From assembly GCA_964580675.1 (NCBI GenBank), contig CAZOLI010000098.1, positions 1-6,084 of the forward strand: a stretch of 6,084 bases of DNA, given 5' to 3'. Each line of letters begins with the position of its first letter. Within the stretch, counting starts at the first letter, position 1. The notes below the pieces were generated by a model that was not told the origin of the DNA, did not search any database, and worked only from the letters and a program-made list of their open reading frames with translations. Below, in pieces: positions 1-6,064 of this stretch. Source of the DNA: CAZOLI01 sp964580675 (GTDB lineage: Bacteria > Planctomycetota > MHYJ01 > CAYXQY01). Made by a program: the position numbers and the translations under genes.

Positions 1-1454
1 GGCATCGTTTTATCGTCCAGCCGATCGTTTAGAATGCTTCGCCCCCGTTTCCAGGTGGTCATAACGAGGAAAAACAATCCGGCCACGACAAGGGGGAACC
101 AGCCCCCCTCGGGAATCTTCCCCATGGTCGCTCCCCAGAAGGAGAGGTCCACAAACAGAAGCACGGTGGACAGCGCGACCAGGAGGGGGATGCTCCAGTT
201 CCAGATTGTCCGGGCGACGATCACAAACAGGATCGTGGTAAAGACCATGTCCGTCGTCACGGCCACGCCGTAGGCGGCGGCCAGGTTACTGGAAGCTTTT
301 CCCTCGGGCAGGCTAAATCCGATCACGAGTCCGATGCAGGCAACCATCAGTGCCCAGTTCACCGCGGGCATGTAGATCTGCCCCTCCTTCGCTTCCGACG
401 TGTGGATGACCTGCAACCGCGGGAGGTAACCCATCTGCACCGCCTGGCGAGTCAGGGAAAAGGCGCCGGAGATCACCGCCTGAGATGCAATGATCGTCGC
501 GGTGGTAGCAAGCGCAACCTGTCCGTAAAGAAAGACATCCGGGGCGGCCGCCGGTAGCATGTGAAAAAACGGCTGCTCAACGACGTCGTGGTTTCCCAGG
601 TTGTTCAATATGAGTGCTCCCTGACCGAAGTAATTTAGAAGCAGCCCCGGCATGGCCACGCCGAACCACGTAAGCCGAATCGGGAACGTGCCAAAATGAC
701 CGATGTCCGCGTACAGGGCTTCTCCTCCCGTCACGACGAGAAAAACCGACCCCAGGACAAAAAATCCCTGCCATCCGTTTTCGATGAAGAAATTCACGGC
801 GTACCCGGGGTAAACCGCCGCAAAGACCCCTGGATTTTTGACGATATTTATCAATCCGAGAATGCCCAGCACGATAAACCAGACCAGCGCTATCGGACCG
901 AAAACCATTCCCACCCCCGCGGTTCCCCGGATCTGAAACAGAAACAGCCCCACAAGAATACCAATGGTAATCGGAATAATGTATGGCTGAAACGCCGTCG
1001 TGGCCACGTCGAGTCCCTCCACGGCGCTGGAGACGGAAATTGCCGGTGTGATCATGCTGTCCCCCCAGAGTAACGCGGCCCCAAATAGCCCGAGCATCAT
1101 AAAGAACCATTCCCGGGACCACTTCGGCGGATCTCCCTCCGGCGGGGTGATCAACGCCGTAAGCGCAATGATGCCCCCCTCCCCATCATTGTCCGCCTGA
1201 AGAACCAGATAGAGGTACTTGAATGAAATGACCAGTGCCAGGGCCCAGAAAATGAGGGAGAGAATTCCGTAAACGGACGTTTCCGTCGTGGAAATGCCCG
1301 CGTATTCGTTGATGGATTCCCGGATGGCATAAAGAGGACTGGTGCCAATGTCCCCGTACACGATGCCGATGGCCGCCAGTGAAAGCGCCGCCATCGACTC
1401 CTCGTGTTCGTTCGACCCATGTTCACTGTCAGATGACGTCGGCTGATTATTCAT
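1..1454 (-). CDS. kup: Kup/HAK/KT-family potassium uptake protein, C-terminus off the left edge
   Basis: This is a low-affinity K+ importer of the inner membrane, thought to work as a K+/H+ symporter. I translated the reverse strand from ATG at 1454-1452 and obtained 484 residues with no stop before the window edge. Family signatures appear in order: GIVYGDIGTSPLY (30-42, Asp35 matching the essential Asp of E. coli Kup), ADNDGEGG (87-94), GDSMITPAISV (131-141), GEALYADIGHFG (244-255, Glu245), IASQAVISGAFSLTRQA (322-338), SSNLAAAYGVAVT (388-400) and KIPEGGWFPLV (446-456). Hydrophobic segments spread from about residue 22 to 466 fit the usual twelve helices. Family members run to about 620-640 residues, so roughly 140-150 C-terminal, mostly cytoplasmic residues are missing. 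The acidic, hydrophilic first 20 residues are plausible for the family. The Shine-Dalgarno match is poor (GGTAGAAG, 12 or so bases upstream). Met21 is an alternative start, but its GAGGAG lies only 3 bases away. The gene is divergent from the antiporter gene. Confidence 0.96.
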   Translation of the reverse strand, partial: MNNQPTSSDSEHGSNEHEESMAALSLAAIGIVYGDIGTSPLYAIRESINEYAGISTTETSVYGILSLIFWALALVISFKYLYLVLQADNDGEGGIIALTALITPPEGDPPKWSREWFFMMLGLFGAALLWGDSMITPAISVSSAVEGLDVATTAFQPYIIPITIGILVGLFLFQIRGTAGVGMVFGPIALVWFIVLGILGLINIVKNPGVFAAVYPGYAVNFFIENGWQGFFVLGSVFLVVTGGEALYADIGHFGTFPIRLTWFGVAMPGLLLNYFGQGALILNNLGNHDVVEQPFFHMLPAAAPDVFLYGQVALATTATIIASQAVISGAFSLTRQAVQMGYLPRLQVIHTSEAKEGQIYMPAVNWALMVACIGLVIGFSLPEGKASSNLAAAYGVAVTTDMVFTTILFVIVARTIWNWSIPLLVALSTVLLFVDLSFWGATMGKIPEGGWFPLVVAGLFFLVMTTWKRGRSILNDRLDDKTM

Positions 1455-1498
1455 GGTTTTTTCTTCTACCAGCATTTACCCCAAATCAGATTATTCGC

Positions 1499-1527
1499 AT
1501 TCTTTTTGATTCCTCGACGAGTTTCAA
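1499..1527 (-). promoter_or_regulatory. Candidate sigma70-type promoter for kup
   Basis: On the minus strand TTGAAA (1527-1522, 5 of 6 to the -35 consensus) is followed after 17 bases by AAGAAT (1504-1499, 4 of 6 to the -10 consensus). Transcription would start near 1492, giving a leader of about 38 bases before the kup ATG. The match is by eye; spacing and position favour it, but the -10 is imperfect. Confidence 0.35.
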
Positions 1528-1777
1528 TTGGGGCCTGATAGAACCAAAAAAGTGAAACCGTCGGGGGAAGGGATTCCACGGAAACACCCCGTTGGAAGAA
1601 TGTGCGAGTTATCGTAATGGATACACAACCTTCATAATCGAACGGAAACACACGTTTTCCCGGACTTTGCATGATCGGATTGTCCACACCAACAGTCCGG
1701 AACCGTCCCGTCGTTGAAACCCCCGGTCATTTCTCTACCCTTATGTATTGAACAGGTATCCGAAGACGCAAAAAGAT

Positions 1778-1805
1778 TTTGCACCGCAAGGATGGTAATT
1801 ACAAC
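1778..1805 (+). promoter_or_regulatory. Weak candidate promoter for the antiporter gene
   Basis: TTTGCA (1778-1783) and TACAAC (1800-1805) are each 4 of 6 to the -35 and -10 consensus, with a 16-base spacer. Transcription would begin near 1812, about 29 bases before the antiporter ATG. This is the best pair I found close to the gene, but matches of this quality occur by chance. Confidence 0.18.
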
Positions 1806-1840
1806 TCCTCGTTGGTCGTTCAAATTTTGAATGGCAGGTT

Positions 1841-3634
1841 ATGGAATTCACAATTTTTGAAATCCTGGCGTTGCTTTTTTTCCTGGGATTTCTCGCCCAG
1901 TGGGGGGCCTGGGGATTTCGGCTGCCAAGCATTCTTTTGCTTTTCGGGGCCGGATTACTGATCGGTCCGGTGACGGGCCTGTTTCAGCCGGATGAACTCT
2001 TCGGTTCCCTTCTCTTTCCGCTTGTATCGGCCCTGATCGGGGTCATTCTGTTCGAGGGGGGATTGAGTCTGGAATACGAGGAACTTGAAGACCTCCGAAA
2101 CTCAGTCATACGAATCATCGTACTCGGCATTCTGGTGACGTTTCTCCTCACGTCATTTTTTGCTTATTTCCTGCTGGATTTCCCGCTTTCTTTTGCCCTG
2201 ATCACCGGGGGCATTCTGGTGGTCACCGGCCCCACCGTTGTGATTCCGCTGCTGAACCAGATACGGCCCAAGGGAGACGCAGGCATCGTGGCTCGATGGG
2301 AAGGCATCATCATCGATCCGATCGGAGCCCTTCTGGCCGTCATCGTTTTTGATGTGATCATTGCCGGTTACAGCGGGGCCCTTCAGGGTTTTGGATTGGG
2401 ATTCGTGAAGTTCGGTTACGGTGCGGTGATCGGCACGGGGATCGGGTTCATTTCGGCCTGGTTATTGGTTCAGTTCCTCCGGCGATTCTGGATTCCGGAC
2501 CACCTCCACAATTTTGCCATACTGGCCATGGTCCTGACCTCTCAGGCGGCCGCCAATCATTTCGTCCACGAGGCCGGTCTGTTTACCGTGACCGTCATGG
2601 GCATGTTCATGGCCAACCAGAAAGAGGTTGCAATCAAACATATTGTGCATTTTAAGGAGGAACTTCGAACGCTGTTTATCTCCGCCCTTTTTCTTGTCCT
2701 TGTGGCACGGCTCGACCTTTCATTTATAACGGAGGTAAATACAAGTGAATTGCTGTTTCTCGGCGCATTGATTCTCCTTGTGCGACCGGCCGCCGTGGTG
2801 ATTTCCTCCCTTGGAACGGAACTTTCCTGGCCGGAACGGGGATTTCTTGCCTGGATTGCCCCGAGAGGCATTGTGGCCGCGGCCATGGCGTCCATATTTT
2901 CCAAAGGGCTGGGCGAACTCGATGCCTTTTCCCCGGAGCAGACGATGGAAATCGCCAACATCACCTTCCTGGTCATCGCCGGAACGGTCGCCGTCTACGG
3001 CCTCACCCTGCCTCCCCTGTCCCGGTGGTTGGGTCTGTCCGAAAAAGATCCACAGGGTCTGCTCCTGATCGGTGCCCACAACTGGGCCCGTGAACTCGCC
3101 GCATTATTACAGGAAGAAAATGTGCCCGTTCGCCTGATTGACAAAAATTACCGGAACATACACAGGACCCGCAACCGTGATCTTCCCGCAACATTTCTGG
3201 ACGTCCTTTCGGCCGCCGATTTTCAGCGAATAAACATCCAGGGCCTCGGTCACCTGCTGGCCCTCACACCAAACGACGAAGCCAACACAATTGCCGCCAT
3301 GCATGGGCGGGACGTTGGGTTTCCCTCCGCAAATGTCTTTCAGGTGTCTCCCGTTTTCGATCCCGCCGGTGAACAGGCCGAGACCGAAATCGCAGGTCGA
3401 CGCTTCGTAAGCGACGATTTTACTTATTCAAAAATTGAGAAGTGCCTGAAAAACGATTGGACCCTCCGGACGTACGACGTAACGGAAGGGGACACGGAAG
3501 AATCCCTGCGGAAAAACAATATATTGCCCCTCATACAGATCCAGGAAGGCCCGGTGGTCCACGTGGCCACCGAAGACGGTTCCCTGAATCTGGAGGCGGG
3601 TGACCGGCTGATCGTCCTGGCAAAAGAAACCTGA
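1841..3634 (+). CDS. Monovalent cation:proton antiporter (CPA/NhaP type) with C-terminal TrkA-N/RCK domain
   Basis: The product (597 residues) is an inner-membrane antiporter that would exchange Na+ or K+ for H+. Residues 1 to about 395 form a hydrophobic Na+/H+ exchanger domain with around 12-13 helices. Visible motifs are the unwound-helix signature TGPTVV (129-134), EGIIIDPIGA (154-163) with the likely ion-binding Asp159, and PRGIVAAA (341-348) with Arg342, a position typical of CPA1 proteins. Residues 406 to about 520 form a TrkA-N-like Rossmann fold: LLLIGAHNWAREL, then a beta strand ending in Asp434 (VRLID), then LLALTPNDEAN. The last 50 residues resemble a TrkA-C ligand-binding module. 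RCK domains gate K+ channels and antiporters in response to nucleotides, so regulated exchange is likely; the ion cannot be read from sequence. The start is the first ATG in frame, preceded only by a weak site (GGCAGG). The CDF gene follows after 25 bases, which suggests an operon. NhaP-like and KefB-like are both defensible labels. Confidence 0.93.
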   Translation: MEFTIFEILALLFFLGFLAQWGAWGFRLPSILLLFGAGLLIGPVTGLFQPDELFGSLLFPLVSALIGVILFEGGLSLEYEELEDLRNSVIRIIVLGILVTFLLTSFFAYFLLDFPLSFALITGGILVVTGPTVVIPLLNQIRPKGDAGIVARWEGIIIDPIGALLAVIVFDVIIAGYSGALQGFGLGFVKFGYGAVIGTGIGFISAWLLVQFLRRFWIPDHLHNFAILAMVLTSQAAANHFVHEAGLFTVTVMGMFMANQKEVAIKHIVHFKEELRTLFISALFLVLVARLDLSFITEVNTSELLFLGALILLVRPAAVVISSLGTELSWPERGFLAWIAPRGIVAAAMASIFSKGLGELDAFSPEQTMEIANITFLVIAGTVAVYGLTLPPLSRWLGLSEKDPQGLLLIGAHNWARELAALLQEENVPVRLIDKNYRNIHRTRNRDLPATFLDVLSAADFQRINIQGLGHLLALTPNDEANTIAAMHGRDVGFPSANVFQVSPVFDPAGEQAETEIAGRRFVSDDFTYSKIEKCLKNDWTLRTYDVTEGDTEESLRKNNILPLIQIQEGPVVHVATEDGSLNLEAGDRLIVLAKET

Positions 3635-3659
3635 TCCCATTCACGGGAATCCATAAACA

Positions 3660-4571
3660 TTGGCCTCGCAAGCGGAACAGGAAAAGCGCGTTAAGTTTTT
3701 AAAGGCGACCTGGGCGAACGTCATCGGCAACACACTCAAAATCACCGTGGAAGGGGGAATTGGTCTCATATTTGGAAGCCTCGCCCTCGTCACGGACGCC
3801 GCTCACTCGGTCGCGGACCTATTATCCAGCCTGGTGGTTCTTATCTGGGGACGGCTTTATTACCGGGATCCGGACCGAAACCATCCGCACGGCCACGAAC
3901 GCATTGAACCGTTAACGGCCCTGTTTGTCGGAGGGGTTCTTATTCTGATTGGCGCCAAATTTCTTTTCGACGCCGGTACCACTCTTTATTACGGAACCAA
4001 CGTTCGGTTCAGTTATTACCTGATCGGGGCGCTTATCTTCGGGAGCCTAATCATGTCGGGTGTATACCTGTACACGGTGAAGATGAACCGGGACGTGGGT
4101 TTGCCGAGTCTTGCCGCACTGGCGCGCGACTGCCGGAACGACATCTTCACGTCGCTCGCCGCCATGGTCGGTGTGGTGGGATTGGGTTTTGGATACGAGT
4201 GGCTGGATCCGGCCTCCGGCGGATTGGTCAGTATCATCATGATCTACGAAGGTGTCGACATCGGCGTGGAAAACATAAATTATCTGGCCGGTGCGGCACC
4301 TCCGGAGGAGAAACGGCGGGAAATCCGTCGCGCCGCCCGGGATCATCCCGGTGTTCGCGGACTGCATGACGTGGTCTGCTATTACAGCGGTCCCGTCATA
4401 GAGGTGGAGCTTCACATCGAAGTGGACGGAGACCTGACGGTTCGAGAGGCCCACGAAATCGAAGCGGAGGTCCGAAACAAAATTCTCGAGGTAGAGGAGG
4501 TTTACGACGCCCACCTCCACCTGGATCCGGCCGGCATGGACGAATGGAAAGAGGCGGAGGAACAGAGGTAA
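3660..4571 (+). CDS. Cation diffusion facilitator (CDF) family divalent metal efflux transporter
   Basis: The product (303 residues, the usual length) is a six-helix inner-membrane metal/H+ antiporter with a cytoplasmic C-terminal domain, resembling YiiP/FieF. Helix 2 carries DAAHSVAD, giving an HxxxD pair at His49/Asp53 with Asp46 nearby. The helix 2-3 loop has HPHGHERIE (75-83). Helix 5 carries DCRND, giving DxxxD at Asp157/Asp161. The C-terminal ferredoxin-like domain (about 212-292) keeps residues that line up by eye with the YiiP zinc ligands: His236, His252, His265, His287 and Asp289. Substrate is likely Zn2+, Fe2+, Mn2+ or Co2+ and cannot be fixed from sequence. The start is TTG at 3660: an in-frame TAA at 3654-3656 blocks any earlier start, a GGGAA lies about 10 bases upstream, and no ATG occurs before the first helix. 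It sits 25 bases after the antiporter stop, consistent with co-transcription. Confidence 0.94.
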   Translation: MASQAEQEKRVKFLKATWANVIGNTLKITVEGGIGLIFGSLALVTDAAHSVADLLSSLVVLIWGRLYYRDPDRNHPHGHERIEPLTALFVGGVLILIGAKFLFDAGTTLYYGTNVRFSYYLIGALIFGSLIMSGVYLYTVKMNRDVGLPSLAALARDCRNDIFTSLAAMVGVVGLGFGYEWLDPASGGLVSIIMIYEGVDIGVENINYLAGAAPPEEKRREIRRAARDHPGVRGLHDVVCYYSGPVIEVELHIEVDGDLTVREAHEIEAEVRNKILEVEEVYDAHLHLDPAGMDEWKEAEEQR

Positions 4572-4607
4572 ATTACTCCGCTGAAAGTTGGCCGGCATTC
4601 CGTCAAC

Positions 4608-4625
4608 CCGGTTTAGAAGAACCGG
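4608..4625. repeat. Perfect 6-bp inverted repeat overlapping the corA -35 region
   Basis: CCGGTT (4608-4613) and AACCGG (4620-4625) are perfect inverted repeats around the 6-base centre TAGAAG. The element lies 36 bases after the CDF stop and overlaps the -35 box of the proposed corA promoter, so it could be an operator. It could also be a weak hairpin at the end of the upstream operon, but no T-tract follows, so a terminator reading is less likely. Confidence 0.35.
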
Positions 4626-4640
4626 TCGGGGTGGTAAAAT
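4612..4640 (+). promoter_or_regulatory. Candidate extended -10 promoter for corA
   Basis: TTTAGA (4612-4617, 4 of 6) is followed after 17 bases by TAAAAT (4635-4640, 5 of 6), and TGG stands directly before the -10, the extended -10 motif. Transcription would start near 4647 and leave a leader of about 38 bases to the ATG at 4685. This supports corA being separately transcribed and argues against a start inside the CDF gene. Confidence 0.45.
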
Positions 4641-4669
4641 TGAATCTGAATTCTCTATTCTTCTGTTAC

Positions 4670-4675
4670 GGAAAG
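4670..4675 (+). promoter_or_regulatory. Ribosome binding site deciding the corA start
   Basis: GGAAAG lies 9 bases before ATG 4685. The earlier in-frame ATG at 4544 lies inside the CDF gene, has no such site, and would add 47 residues that do not resemble any part of CorA. Confidence 0.55.
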
Positions 4676-4684
4676 ATTTTCGGT

Positions 4685-5750
4685 ATGTCGGAATCTCTCA
4701 CAGGTGACCTATCGCACCATGAACCCGGGGCCCCTCCGGGATCCCTCATACATGTTGGCGATCCCGAGGTCAAATCCCGGGAGATCACCGTCGAGTTAAT
4801 TGACTACAATGAACAGGAGATCACACACGAAAAAACGGTGCAGGAACCCACATCCCTGAAACCGTTCCGGGACCGGGACAGCATCACGTGGATCAACGTC
4901 AACGGTGTGCACGATCCGGAACTCATCGGTGCCGTCGGCGAAAATTTTGACCTCCACTCGCTCATTCAGGAGGACATCATGCACACCGGCCAGCGGGCCA
5001 AGGTGGAGGCATATGGCGACATTCTCTACATTATCCTTCGGATGTTTCAAATCCACGAAAACTCGGTGGACAGTGAACAGGTCAGCCTGATCCTCGGGGA
5101 CAACTACGTGCTCAGTTTTCAGGAATCGGAAGGGGATGTGTTCAATCCGATCCGGGACCGGCTGAGCAGCAACAAGGGACGCATTCGAAAATCAGGGGCG
5201 GACTACCTCGTTTATACCCTGATGGATGCGATTGTCGACAACTATTTCGTCGTCCTGGAAACCGTCGGCGAACAAATTGAACACGTACAGGAGGATCTAA
5301 TTGAACACCCCCAACCGGAGAAACTCGAACACATCTACAACCTTAAACGGGATGTTTCCTATCTGCGGAAATCGGTCTGGCCGCTCCGTGAGGTGGTAAG
5401 CAGTCTGCAGAGAGGGGGTTATGAACAGTTTTCGGAGGAAACCGACCTTTACCTCCGGGACCTTTACGACCACATCATACAGGTCATGGACAACATCGAG
5501 AACTTTCGCGAGATTATTAGCAGTCTGATCGACATTTACATGAGCAGTATAAGCAACCGGATGAACGAGGTCATGAAGGTCCTGACCCACCATTTTTATC
5601 CCCCTGACCTTTATCGCCGGTGTCTACGGAATGAATTTCGAGTATATGCCGGAACTCACCTGGCCCTGGGCGTACTTCGGAACCCTGGGGTTGATGGGAG
5701 GGGTGGCACTTCTGATGCTGTTCTATTTTTACCGGAAGGGCTGGCTGTAA
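4685..5750 (+). pseudogene. corA: CorA-family Mg2+/Co2+ channel, frameshifted before the first transmembrane helix
   Basis: CorA is a homopentameric inner-membrane channel for Mg2+ uptake. The intact frame from ATG 4685 gives 301 residues of its cytoplasmic funnel: PPGSLIHVGD (17-26), LIDYNEQEI (38-46), ITWINVNGVHD (67-77), QEDIMHTGQRAKVEAYGDIL (95-114) and the long stalk helix ending NRMNEVMKVLT at 5587. There the frame breaks. It would run on to a stop at 5876-5878 as about 96 residues without membrane helices, whereas the +1 frame from 5589 reads TIFIPLTFIAGVYGMNF, then the MPEL loop, the second helix and a terminal RKGWL, ending at TAA 5748-5750. The pore signature GMN is at 5628-5636. 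Homologues usually read LTIIATIFIPLTF here; the window has ACC, one C, then ACC ATT, so about 8 bases seem to be missing. Restoring them gives about 357 residues, a normal length. As read, no working channel is made. A sequencing or assembly error is possible. The family assignment is secure; the pseudogene status is not. Confidence 0.88.
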
Positions 5751-5763
5751 TCACAGTAGATCT

Positions 5764-5779
5764 CGGGGATTTCTCCCCG
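5764..5779 (+). terminator. Short GC hairpin after corA, possible weak terminator
   Basis: CGGGGA (5764-5769) and TCCCCG (5774-5779) pair perfectly around a TTTC loop, starting 14 bases after the corA stop at 5750. The position suits a terminator, but no T-tract follows, so intrinsic termination would be weak. Confidence 0.3.
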
Positions 5780-5906
5780 GCACCGAATACGCCTGTGAAG
5801 AGGGAACCATGCATTCCACCGTACGAATCCGAAAGGACCGGTTCTTACCGCCTGTCTGGCGATGACCGTCGACGATGATCGGTCGTTTGCTCCAGGGGCG
5901 CCAAAC

Positions 5907-5950
5907 GGGTACTCCACGTCGCTAACGCTTCGTTACGTACCCAACTACAA
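5907..5950. repeat. Palindromic repeat, copy 1
   Basis: GGGTAC (5907-5912) pairs with GTACCC (5937-5942), and inside it TAACG (5923-5927) pairs with CGTTA (5931-5935) around a CTT loop. The left arm carries about 10 extra unpaired bases. The edges GGGTACTCC at the left and CGTAC then ACTACAA at the right recur in the element at 6011-6050, so the two look like diverged copies of one small repeat. Confidence 0.45.
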
Positions 5951-5988
5951 ACTTCCCGGGAAGCGGGGTTGGCCGGGAAGTTCGTAGT
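5944..5988. repeat. Long imperfect inverted repeat (16-bp arms, one mismatch)
   Basis: The arm ACTACAAACTTCCCGG (5944-5959) is complementary to CCGGGAAGTTCGTAGT (5973-5988) at 15 of 16 positions, with a 13-base loop. The left arm also begins a self-complementary 12-mer, CTTCCCGGGAAG (5952-5963), and CCGGGAAG occurs twice (5956-5963 and 5973-5980). No T-tract follows on the plus strand, so it is not a standard intrinsic terminator for corA. Confidence 0.65.
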
Positions 5989-5999
5989 GCCCAAGCATC

Positions 6000-6045
6000 A
6001 AAAAAATAACGTGTACTCCGGACGGCGTTGCCGTCCTGCGTACAC
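6000..6045 (-). terminator. Intrinsic terminator for leftward transcription
   Basis: Read on the minus strand, a stem of 16 pairs with two mismatches (arms 6030-6045 and 6011-6026, loop 6027-6029) is followed by GTTA and seven Ts (complement of 6000-6006). That is the layout of a Rho-independent terminator for a gene entering from the right edge. The GTTA between stem and T-tract is a small departure from the ideal. Confidence 0.5.
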
Positions 6046-6050
6046 TACAA
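6011..6050. repeat. Palindromic repeat, copy 2
   Basis: GTGTAC...GTACAC flank a perfect GGACGGC/GCCGTCC stem with a GTT loop. Over the full 16-base arms 14 positions pair; the mismatches are at 6017/6039 and 6019/6037. It shares the edges G-GTACTCC and CGTAC-ACTACAA with the element at 5907-5950. The same hairpin provides the leftward terminator, so the repeat may act as a mobile or recruited terminator. Confidence 0.5.
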
Positions 6051-6064
6051 CGAACACAACAATT

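Larger units (their letters stand above)
1455..1840. other. Divergent intergenic region between kup and the antiporter gene
   Basis: These 386 bases carry no convincing gene: the short open frames on either strand have no recognisable product and no good ribosome site. The region is more AT-rich than its flanks at the kup end and must hold the start signals of both divergent genes. I see a candidate kup promoter, a weak candidate for the antiporter gene, and a 10-base direct repeat ACGGAAACAC at 1578-1587 and 1642-1651. No tRNA, riboswitch or clear terminator is visible. Confidence 0.6.

Noticed and set aside
577..1122. Long open frames on both strands within 577-1122, overlapping kup
   Set aside because: They are shadows: the reverse-strand kup frame across the same bases carries all the family motifs, and these frames give Arg-, Gly- and His-rich products with no recognisable domains.
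4544..4684. In-frame extension of corA starting at ATG 4544 inside the CDF gene
   Set aside because: The 47 added residues show no CorA similarity, no ribosome site precedes that ATG, and a candidate promoter and ribosome site lie just before ATG 4685.
5585..5605. Programmed ribosomal frameshifting in corA
   Set aside because: The short T and C runs here do not form a recognised +1 slippery site with a stimulator, CorA is not known to use recoding, and three expected codons are also missing, so a deletion explains the data better.
5809..5865. 18-codon open frame with a preceding GAGGG
   Set aside because: It is very short, has no recognisable product and lies in palindrome-rich spacer DNA; the ribosome-site match alone does not support a gene.
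5588..5878. Frame-0 continuation of corA as a novel C-terminal domain
   Set aside because: The roughly 96 residues are rich in Arg and Pro and lack membrane helices, while the +1 frame over the same DNA encodes the standard CorA pore with the GMN motif. It is out-of-frame translation.
5907..5988. Integron attC-like recombination site
   Set aside because: The paired arms with unpaired bases recall attC, but I could not find properly spaced RYYYAAC and GTTRRRY core sites, and no gene cassette or integrase is visible.
5907..6050. CRISPR array
   Set aside because: There are only two imperfect hairpin copies of unequal length, with no regular repeat-spacer pattern and no cas gene.
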